From positions 1-10,831 of the forward strand of contig CANAXK010000037.1 of the NCBI GenBank assembly GCA_947365485.1: 10,831 nucleotides of DNA, read 5' to 3'. The position numbers and the translations under genes are program-made. Position 1 is the first letter of the stretch. The number at the start of each line of letters is the position of its first letter. The notes below the pieces were generated by a model, which searched no databases, was not told the DNA's origin, and was given only the letters and a program-made list of their open reading frames with translations. Positions 1 to 5,602 of this stretch are shown here, one piece after another. The DNA is from an uncultured bacterium. Its GTDB lineage: Bacteria; Cyanobacteriota; Vampirovibrionia; Gastranaerophilales; Gastranaerophilaceae.

Positions 1-12
1 CTCTTCCGATCT
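1..12. other. Illumina adapter remnant at contig end
   Basis: Bases 1-12 (CTCTTCCGATCT) are identical to the 3' end of the standard Illumina TruSeq adapter. Because they sit exactly at the sequence edge and interrupt an open reading frame on the minus strand, they are best read as untrimmed library sequence and not as genome. Genomic sequence probably begins at about base 13. Confidence 0.93.
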
Positions 13-300
13 CTGCAAATCAGTTTTTGCTTCCATTGTTCTATTTGCTTCTGCTAAAACTTTTATACATGAGCCTTCTTTAACTTTTATAACTTCATTA
101 TCAATTGTCATTGCTCCTTCGCCTTTTATAAAGATGTAAACTTCTTCATTTTGTTTGTGCCTGTGATTGAAAGGCAATTTTTCTCCGGCTGACATTGAGT
201 TAACCGAAATCTCAGAACAAGTCAATTCTAACAGGTCATGTAAAAATACCTTACTAACTCCATTAATTGTACCGATTTCTTCTTTTTTAAATTTAGACAT
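13..300 (-). CDS. Cupin-domain protein, 3' end cut by the contig edge
   Basis: The frame opens at ATG 300-298 and stays open into the adapter, giving about 96 visible residues (starting MSKFKKEEIGTING). A good ribosome site (AAAGGAG) lies 8 bases before the ATG. Cupin motif 1 is clear: a glycine-proline-containing stretch, then HRHKQNEEVYIFIKGEG, which fits HxH-x4-E-x6-G with the His, His and Glu metal ligands. The start of motif 2 (EVIKVKEGSCIKV) follows, and its histidine would be near or beyond the edge. Small single-domain cupins bind a metal and act as isomerases, dioxygenases or ligand-binding proteins, so the reaction cannot be named here. The gene follows marR on the same strand, with a copy of the marR operator in the gap, so it is probably the regulated target. 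Confidence 0.85.
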
Positions 301-316
301 AATCTATTCTCCTTTC

Positions 317-330
317 GTTAGATGTCTAAC
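317..330. promoter_or_regulatory. Putative MarR operator site 1 (cupin leader)
   Basis: GTTAGATGTCTAAC has perfect 6-bp inverted arms around a TG centre and is identical to the site in the marR promoter at 766-779. It sits between marR and the cupin gene, just upstream of the cupin ribosome site. Identity of both arms and centre at two places flanking one regulator gene is good evidence for the regulator's binding site; the binding itself is inference. Confidence 0.75.
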
Positions 331-346
331 TATTGTTGTAAAAAAA

Positions 347-375
347 ATTATACTTTTCTTAAGAGGTTTTCTAAA
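347..375 (-). promoter_or_regulatory. Candidate internal promoter for the cupin gene
   Basis: On the minus strand a perfect -10 (TATAAT, 352-347) overlaps the marR stop codon, and TTTAGA (375-370, four of six consensus bases) lies 17 bp upstream. Transcription would begin near 340, placing operator site 1 at roughly +10 to +23, where a bound repressor could block elongation or promoter clearance. The -35 is weak, so read-through from marR is an alternative. Confidence 0.45.
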
Positions 376-752
376 AGATGAGCTTCATCTGCTGTTAAAT
401 TTTTATATAACATAGAATTTAGTTTATTTGATATCTCAATGAATACGGGTTTAAAATCCTCTCCTTTTTGCGTTAAAACTATATATGTGTAACGACTGTC
501 TTCTTCAGACACTATTCTTTTCAGGTATCCTAGTTTTTCGAGTTTATCAACCAGAACTGTTACGGTCGGTTTTGTTCTGTGAATACTTTCAGCAATGTTT
601 TTCATTGTCATCTTGCCATTTTTATAAAGACAAAAAAGAATATCACCATGACTTGGAACAAGCCCTGATGTTCCATTTTTCTTTAGTTCATCAATAATAA
701 ACTGGTTTCCTTTTTCGTGGATTTTAGATACCAGAGACAACATGTCGTTCAT
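348..752 (-). CDS. MarR-family winged-helix transcriptional regulator
   Basis: The 134-residue protein has typical MarR length and layout: an N-terminal dimerisation helix (about 1-30), a winged helix-turn-helix with recognition region HRTKPTVTVLVDKLEKLGY (58-76), a wing containing the family's conserved Asp-x-Arg (D85, R87; EEDSRYTYIVLTQKG), and a C-terminal dimerisation helix. MarR proteins are cytoplasmic dimers that usually repress their own gene and a neighbouring one until a small ligand or oxidant releases them. One cysteine (C41) is present, but nothing shows it is a redox sensor. The gene precedes the cupin gene on the same strand, and identical 14-bp palindromes lie in its own promoter and before the cupin gene. 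ATG 752 is chosen because the promoter -10 ends only 7 bases upstream, which suggests a leaderless message; no ribosome site is visible. A second Met at residue 4 is possible. Confidence 0.92.
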   Translation of the reverse strand: MNDMLSLVSKIHEKGNQFIIDELKKNGTSGLVPSHGDILFCLYKNGKMTMKNIAESIHRTKPTVTVLVDKLEKLGYLKRIVSEEDSRYTYIVLTQKGEDFKPVFIEISNKLNSMLYKNLTADEAHLLENLLRKV

Positions 753-759
753 ACAACAT

Positions 760-788
760 ATTATAGTTAGATGTCTAACTTATGTCAA
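760..788 (-). promoter_or_regulatory. marR promoter with operator site 2 inside the spacer
   Basis: On the minus strand there is a perfect TTGACA (788-783), a 17-bp spacer, and a perfect TATAAT (765-760). The 14-bp palindrome GTTAGATGTCTAAC occupies 766-779 of the spacer. A repressor bound there would occlude RNA polymerase directly. The expected start of transcription is at about 753-752, on or next to the marR ATG. Confidence 0.85.
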
Positions 789-893
789 GACCTTTTATTG
801 CTAGCAGGTACATGGAATGAATTATTACCAAAAATACAAGGAAAGCTAAAAGCTCTTAATTCATTTAATGAGGACTCAATTCAAAATGATTAA
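771..893 (+). pseudogene. Possible remnant of a coding sequence (40-codon open frame)
   Basis: The frame from ATG 771 to TAA 893 reads MSNLCQDLLLLAGTWNELLP, then a charged helical-looking tail ending in SIQND. From about base 795 the composition resembles the C-terminal end of a real protein and not random intergenic DNA. There is no ribosome site, and the ATG lies inside the marR operator, so expression as written is unlikely. It could be the 3' scar of a deleted gene or a chance frame. I do not recognise the family. Confidence 0.2.
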
Positions 894-913
894 GGGACAC
901 GACTAAAAATAAG

Positions 914-945
914 AAAAGCCCTAAACCTTTAAGGTTTGGGCTTTT
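914..945 (-). terminator. Rho-independent terminator of the tRNA-Ser gene
   Basis: AAAAGCCC, a one-base bulge and AAACC pair with GGTTT and GGGCTTTT around a five-base loop (928-932). On the minus strand the hairpin starts five bases after the tRNA CCA end and is followed by CTTATTTTT. The T-run on the plus-strand side would let it work in both directions. Confidence 0.8.
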
Positions 946-949
946 TAAA

Positions 950-1039
950 TGGAGGAGGAGGTGGGATTCGAACCCACGGTACGCTCGCACGTACGACGGT
1001 TTTCAAGACCGCTCCAATCAACCGCTCTGGCACTCCTCC
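950..1039 (-). tRNA. tRNA-Ser (anticodon UGA)
   Basis: The minus strand folds as a class II tRNA. The 7-bp acceptor stem is GGAGGAG (1039-1033) with CTCCTCC (960-954). The anticodon loop is CTTGAAA with anticodon TGA (complement of 1003-1005). The long variable arm has GTACG and CGTAC around a six-base loop, and the T arm is GTGGG-TTCGAAT-CCCAC. A long variable arm plus UGA gives serine, reading UCA codons. CCA is encoded at 952-950. By this folding the discriminator base is U, where bacterial serine tRNAs normally have G. A terminator follows directly. Confidence 0.95.
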
Positions 1040-1064
1040 AGAATATTTAATTGGTAACAGAATT

Positions 1065-1093
1065 ATCTTACACAAAACAAAATTCTTTGTAAA
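1065..1093 (-). promoter_or_regulatory. Candidate tRNA-Ser promoter
   Basis: On the minus strand TTTACA (1093-1088) is followed after 17 bp by TAAGAT (1070-1065), placing the expected start about 20 bases before the tRNA 5' end. The -10 matches only four of six consensus positions; GATAAT three bases further on is an alternative with a longer spacer. Confidence 0.4.
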
Positions 1094-1127
1094 GGGGTAA
1101 GACAAAAAATAAACCGCAATATGTTCG

Positions 1128-1136
1128 TGCTATAAT
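1128..1136 (+). promoter_or_regulatory. Extended -10 promoter for ruvA
   Basis: TGCTATAAT is a perfect -10 hexamer with the TGn extension, 22 bases before the ruvA ATG. No good -35 lies 16-18 bp upstream, as is usual for extended -10 promoters. The expected start is near 1143, which leaves a short leader carrying the ribosome site AGAGGAG. Confidence 0.6.
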
Positions 1137-1158
1137 TAGTTCATAGAGGAGCTGGGAT

Positions 1159-1770
1159 ATGTACGATTATTTTAAAGGCTTGATTACAGATAAAAGAAAA
1201 ACTTCTAAAGGTACTTTTGTTACCATGGAAGCCGCAGGAGTCGGGTATTTGCTCGAAGTGCCGGAAAGAGATTTTGCTAACACAACTGTAAACGAGACCG
1301 AGAATCGTAAATTCTATGTACTTCTGACCCACAGAGAAGATGCGATGTCACTTTATGGATTTCTGAACAAAGAAACGAGAGATATTTTCCAAATCCTTTT
1401 GTCTGTGTCAGGTGTCGGAGCAAAGATGGCAATCGCACTGCTTAATGAGTTTGATGCGTGTGATGTAATTTCTCTTGTTATTGACGGGAATTTTAAAGAA
1501 CTCACACGCGCAAAGGGTGTGGGACCAAAACTTGCGCAGAAAATTATTCTTGAACTCAAGGATAAGCTGATGAAAACAGAACTACCGCGCTCTTCTAAAA
1601 CTTCAATTCCTCAAAATCCGGCGATTGATGACACGCAGGCTGTGCTTCTGTCTCTCGGATACGAGGAAAAAGAAATCGAGGATGCGATTTCCAAAATTCT
1701 ACCAACAATTCAGGATAGCTCTAACTCAGAAGAAGTGCTGAGAAAAGCTCTCACATGCTTATCAATGTAA
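1159..1770 (+). CDS. ruvA: Holliday junction branch migration protein RuvA
   Basis: RuvA binds four-way DNA junctions as a tetramer and, with the RuvB motor and RuvC resolvase, drives branch migration in recombinational repair in the cytoplasm. The 203-residue length is typical. The N-terminal OB-fold (1-65, MYDYFKGLI...GVGYLLEV), two helix-hairpin-helix motifs (SVSGVGAKMA at 82-91; RAKGVGPKLAQK at 117-128), a flexible linker (about 138-155) and the RuvB-contacting C-terminal domain III (about 156-203, AVLLSLGYEEKEI...EEVLRKAL) are all visible. ATG 1159 matches the family N-terminus and follows an AGGAG ribosome site. It stands alone here: neither ruvB nor ruvC is adjacent, and the next gene is an unrelated nucleotidase 66 bases downstream. 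Confidence 0.97.
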   Translation: MYDYFKGLITDKRKTSKGTFVTMEAAGVGYLLEVPERDFANTTVNETENRKFYVLLTHREDAMSLYGFLNKETRDIFQILLSVSGVGAKMAIALLNEFDACDVISLVIDGNFKELTRAKGVGPKLAQKIILELKDKLMKTELPRSSKTSIPQNPAIDDTQAVLLSLGYEEKEIEDAISKILPTIQDSSNSEEVLRKALTCLSM

Positions 1771-1836
1771 AATTTTGTAAACATTATGGCAAATTATTTT
1801 TTTTACAGGGTTTGATATTGATATAGAAGGTTAAAT

Positions 1837-3429
1837 ATGAACTTTAAAATATCAACAAATTTTAATATTCCAAAAGTTGCGTTTAAGAGCAGCACAGTCC
1901 GTCAATCAAATCCAAACAACCAGCAATTGGAAAAATCTCCAGACAAGGATTCTTTCGAACTCTCTGTCGGCTACGTTAATGATACCCACGGACAAACCAA
2001 TAATATGATAAGAATTTTATCCGGCATAAGAGGCGATCTGAGACTCTCAGCAGGCGATAATGATATCGGGGATGAAAAGAACGATAATATCCACAAAGCA
2101 ACAACTAAATTTCTGAACCTGGCTGATATCAAGGCTTCTGCACTCGGAAATCACGAACTCGATACAACCCAGAAGGATTGTATTGATTCAATCAAACGCT
2201 TTAACGGCGACGTACTTGCTGTAAACTACAGAAAAGACCCGCTTGAGCTCCAAACTCCGGAAGATATCGAAAAACTCGGCAGAGCAGAGCTCGATAAACA
2301 CCTCAAAAAATCTGTGATTGTAGAGGTCAAGGGCGAAAAAATCGGATTAATCGGCGCTTCTCCGATGGACATGTTCGAAAGATTAACCCACCCTAATTAT
2401 TATACCGACAGCTACATAGACGATCTTGATACTACTGTGGAACTTATTCAGGACGAAGTCGACGAACTCAAAAAACAGGGCGTTAACAAGATTTTCTTGC
2501 TATCCCACCTGGGGCACAAACGCGATAAGTTTGTAGCTCAGGAAACAGAGGGAATCGACGTAATTATTGGCGGGCATTCGCATGAGTTAATCAAAGATAT
2601 CAAAGAAGGCGAAAATCTATTCTACTCTGAATCAGGTGAGCCTGTTATCCTGACAGAAGCCGGCCGTGATGGTAATTATTTTGGCGAACTTAAACTCACG
2701 TTCGACAAGGACGGGGTTATAACAAAAGCTCAAAACAATCTTGCAGAAACAAGACTTTATCACAGAAACATGGTTCACCAGTATTTGTTCGACAATATTC
2801 TGGGTACACCGGATAAGGTCGGGTACATAAAACAGGCACCTCCGCCGCCAAAGACTCTGACCGAGGAAAACCCGCATGCTAACTTTGTGTGCGATGTTAT
2901 GCGCGCTAAAACAGATTCTGATATTGCGCTCTGGCACCACAGCGGAGTAAGAAACTTCTTCCATGAAGGCCTGATTGATTCAAGCGATGTGAAAGATATT
3001 TCTCCGTTCCTTGACTATGTGGCGGTAGCAGGAGTATCTGAAAAGAAAATAGTAGATTTGTTTAAACACGCAATCGAAACAACTTACGAAACACCAGGGC
3101 ACAAACCGGGCTTGATAGCTGTTTCTGGATTGAATTATACAGTTAACCCTGATGAAGGCAAACTTGTAACAATGAATTTTGTGGACAAACAGGGTAAGGT
3201 ACATAGGATTGATGTGGACAACCCTAGAGAAGATAAGATGTACAAGGTCGTTACAGACGAGTTCTTAATGTCAGCTGGTGCGGATTTTGATATTCTTGCT
3301 CCGGAAGAAGACTACATCAAGAAGTTTTCTTGTGACAAGGATGTTTTGACCTGTGAATACATCAAAGAACTCAATGAGCCGGTAATTATCAACCAGACCG
3401 GACGCATAAATTTCGAATACGATGACTAG
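1837..3429 (+). CDS. UshA-like bifunctional metallophosphatase / 5'-nucleotidase (copy 1)
   Basis: This 530-residue protein has the two-domain UshA layout. The N-terminal calcineurin-like metallophosphatase domain (about 42-300) carries all metal motifs: NDTHG (D49, H51), AGDN (D74), GNHE (N105, H106), SHLGH (H224) and GGHSH (H247, H249). The 5'-nucleotidase C domain (about 340-525) has HSGVR (368-372) and VSGLNYTV in the substrate region. Family members hydrolyse nucleotides, UDP-sugars or related phosphoesters, and the exact substrate is open. UshA proteins are normally exported, but no signal peptide or lipobox is present; instead there is a polar leader of about 40 residues containing KVAFKSS. 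The ATG follows AGAAGG at good spacing. The next gene is a close paralog, more than half identical by eye along the full length. Confidence 0.9.
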   Translation: MNFKISTNFNIPKVAFKSSTVRQSNPNNQQLEKSPDKDSFELSVGYVNDTHGQTNNMIRILSGIRGDLRLSAGDNDIGDEKNDNIHKATTKFLNLADIKASALGNHELDTTQKDCIDSIKRFNGDVLAVNYRKDPLELQTPEDIEKLGRAELDKHLKKSVIVEVKGEKIGLIGASPMDMFERLTHPNYYTDSYIDDLDTTVELIQDEVDELKKQGVNKIFLLSHLGHKRDKFVAQETEGIDVIIGGHSHELIKDIKEGENLFYSESGEPVILTEAGRDGNYFGELKLTFDKDGVITKAQNNLAETRLYHRNMVHQYLFDNILGTPDKVGYIKQAPPPPKTLTEENPHANFVCDVMRAKTDSDIALWHHSGVRNFFHEGLIDSSDVKDISPFLDYVAVAGVSEKKIVDLFKHAIETTYETPGHKPGLIAVSGLNYTVNPDEGKLVTMNFVDKQGKVHRIDVDNPREDKMYKVVTDEFLMSAGADFDILAPEEDYIKKFSCDKDVLTCEYIKELNEPVIINQTGRINFEYDD

Positions 3430-3484
3430 TTTTTGCTAGCAAATTTATTTTTCAGACGTTTTGTTATACAAAAAGCAGGAAGAC

Positions 3485-5062
3485 ATGAATATACATCAAC
3501 TATCAATACCCTTAATAAACCAACACAAATTTTCTTTCAAAAAATCGGAAAATTCAAAAAGAGTTGAGCTTGAAAAATCCCCGAAACAAGATTCTTTTGA
3601 AATGTCAGTGGGATATGTAAACGATATCCATGGCCAAACCAATAACATGATGAGAATTCTATCCGGTATTAAAGGTGATTTGAAAGTCTCTGCTGGCGAT
3701 AACGGTATCGGGGATGAAAAGAATAAGGCTGTAAATAATTCTGTAATCAAGTTCATGAATATTGCAGGCATTCAGGCAACAGCACTCGGGAACCACGAAA
3801 TGGATACGACTCAGAAAGACTATATTGATACGCTTAGCAGATTCGACGGCGATGTGCTTGCCGTAAACTTCAAAAAAGAATCACTTGAAACCCAGGATGC
3901 TGATGATATTAATACATGGGGAAGAGCCGAACTTGATAAACATATCAAAAAATCCAAGATTGTGGAAGTTAAAGGTGAAAAAATCGGACTCATCGGAGCA
4001 GCACCGGTTGATTTTGCTTTAAGAATAACCCATCCGGCCTATCATGCAGACTGTTCGGTAGAGGATTTAGGTGATACAATAGAACTTATTCAACAAGAGA
4101 TTGAAGATTTGAAAACACAGGGCATAAATAAAATATTCCTTCTATCACACCTGGGCAATATTGCTGACAGAATCGTTGCGCTGAATACCGACGGGATTGA
4201 CGTAATTATCGGCGGGCATACGCATGAACTAATCAAAGATATCAAAGAGGGAGAGAACCTTCTGTATTCAAAAACGGGAGAGCCCGTAATAATAACAGAG
4301 GCAGGAAAGAACGGAAAATACTTTGGCGAATTGAACCTGACCTTTGACAACGACGGCGTTATTACAAAAGCCCAAAACAACCTCGGACGCACTGACTTGT
4401 TCCACAAAAACATGATTAATCAGTACGTGTTCGACCAGATTCTAGGCAAACCTGAAGTTGTTGGATATGTAAAACAGGTTGTACCGCCTCCTTCAAGCCT
4501 GATTGAAGAAAACGCGCATGCAAACTTCATGTGCGATGCAATGCGCTATGAGATGAACGCTGATATCGGAATCTGGAACAACAGCGGAACAAGAAGCTTC
4601 TTTACGGAAGGCATAATCGATTCCAGAGACATCAAAGACATTGCACCTTTCGAAGACAGAATCTCTGTGGCCGATGTTTCAGAAGAGAAACTTGTTGATA
4701 TGTTTAAACACGCGATTGAAGCAACCTATAGAACACAGGGCAACAAACCGGGCTTGCTGGCTGTTTCAGGCTTGAATTATACGGTGAGCCCTTCTAAAGG
4801 CAAGCTTGTTGCAATGAATTTTGTGGACAAAAACGGGGTAGAACACCCGATTGATATAGAGAACCCGAGCGAGGAGCGGAAGTACAAAGTTGTACAGGAT
4901 TCTTTCATGATGTTTGAGGGCGCTGACATTGATGTTTTGGCACCTAAGGATGAGTGCGAAAACTTCCCGTTCAATAAAGATTATTTAGCATGCGAATATA
5001 TAAAACACCTGAACAGACCGGTTGTGATAAACCAGACCGGAAGAATCAGGTTCGAGGACTAA
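3485..5062 (+). CDS. UshA-like bifunctional metallophosphatase / 5'-nucleotidase (copy 2)
   Basis: This is a tandem paralog of the preceding gene and keeps the same architecture and all metal motifs: NDIHG (D47, H49), AGDN (D72), GNHE (N103, H104), SHLG (H222) and GGHTH (H245, H247). The C-terminal nucleotidase domain has NSGTR where classical members have an NGG-type loop. ATG 3485 is preferred: it follows AGGAAG and gives an N-terminus (MNIHQLSIPL...FSFKKS) like that of copy 1. The frame can be extended to a TTG at 3461, without support. There is again no signal peptide. Divergence from copy 1 is concentrated in the leader, in the segment after SHLG and around the substrate loop, which suggests different substrates. 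The orphan gene starts three bases after its stop. Confidence 0.9.
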   Translation: MNIHQLSIPLINQHKFSFKKSENSKRVELEKSPKQDSFEMSVGYVNDIHGQTNNMMRILSGIKGDLKVSAGDNGIGDEKNKAVNNSVIKFMNIAGIQATALGNHEMDTTQKDYIDTLSRFDGDVLAVNFKKESLETQDADDINTWGRAELDKHIKKSKIVEVKGEKIGLIGAAPVDFALRITHPAYHADCSVEDLGDTIELIQQEIEDLKTQGINKIFLLSHLGNIADRIVALNTDGIDVIIGGHTHELIKDIKEGENLLYSKTGEPVIITEAGKNGKYFGELNLTFDNDGVITKAQNNLGRTDLFHKNMINQYVFDQILGKPEVVGYVKQVVPPPSSLIEENAHANFMCDAMRYEMNADIGIWNNSGTRSFFTEGIIDSRDIKDIAPFEDRISVADVSEEKLVDMFKHAIEATYRTQGNKPGLLAVSGLNYTVSPSKGKLVAMNFVDKNGVEHPIDIENPSEERKYKVVQDSFMMFEGADIDVLAPKDECENFPFNKDYLACEYIKHLNRPVVINQTGRIRFED

Positions 5063-5065
5063 GAG

Positions 5066-5602
5066 ATGAAAATAAGTAACAACTACACACGATATACACC
5101 GGCATGTAAGGCAAGAATCGAAAACGAGCAACAGATAAAGAATCTTCTGGAGCGGCTTGAACTCGCTCAGCGCAGCTCACAATTTTTTAAACCGCAGGAA
5201 GAAAAAATTAGGTGGGCAAAGCTGGTTTCTGAACTGGTTAATAACAAACTGGAAGAAATAAAACAGTTTGCTAACGACAATTATTCACTTAGAATCGGAC
5301 AGCTTGTAGAGTTCCCTCAGGTCACAATGCTTACTATCAAGAACAAGAAAGCTGATTCTTTTATTATGGACGATGATGTCTATATTTCAGGTCCGGCAGG
5401 AAGTACAAATGTTGCAGATCCGGTTTTCAAAGAATTCCTTCCTACTTCTGAATATTATGTCTTAAATGGCGTTCTGGGCGTGAATAATGATAAATTAGAG
5501 TCGCTAAAAATGTGGCACAATATGCTCCTTGGAAGAGAAATCGCCTCTATTTACGGTAAAAGCTCGGCTGCCATAATCGAAAGCATTCAAAAGTATCTAT
5601 AA
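5066..5602 (+). CDS. Hypothetical protein coupled to nucleotidase copy 2
   Basis: I do not recognise this 178-residue protein. Its ATG lies three bases after the stop of nucleotidase copy 2, with GAGG inside the upstream gene as a possible ribosome site, so translational coupling is likely and a shared process plausible. The N-terminus (MKISNNYTRYTPACKARIEN) resembles the polar F-K leaders of the two nucleotidases, with cysteine in place of phenylalanine. Residues about 18-70 are charged and helix-like; the remainder looks mixed alpha/beta (RIGQLVEFPQVTMLTI, then DDDVYISGPAGS). There is no membrane segment, no signal peptide and a single cysteine (C14). Codon use and composition match the neighbours. 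It ends in a 6-bp convergent overlap with nnrD. Confidence 0.75.
   Translation: MKISNNYTRYTPACKARIENEQQIKNLLERLELAQRSSQFFKPQEEKIRWAKLVSELVNNKLEEIKQFANDNYSLRIGQLVEFPQVTMLTIKNKKADSFIMDDDVYISGPAGSTNVADPVFKEFLPTSEYYVLNGVLGVNNDKLESLKMWHNMLLGREIASIYGKSSAAIIESIQKYL

Noticed and set aside
3461..3484. TTG start giving an eight-residue longer nucleotidase copy 2
   Set aside because: The extension has no ribosome site, while ATG 3485 follows AGGAAG and produces an N-terminus like that of copy 1.
3430..3484. Hairpin-like TTTGCTAGCAAA followed by T-rich sequence as a terminator between the nucleotidases
   Set aside because: The palindrome leaves no workable loop and the stem is AT-rich, so a functional terminator is not supported.
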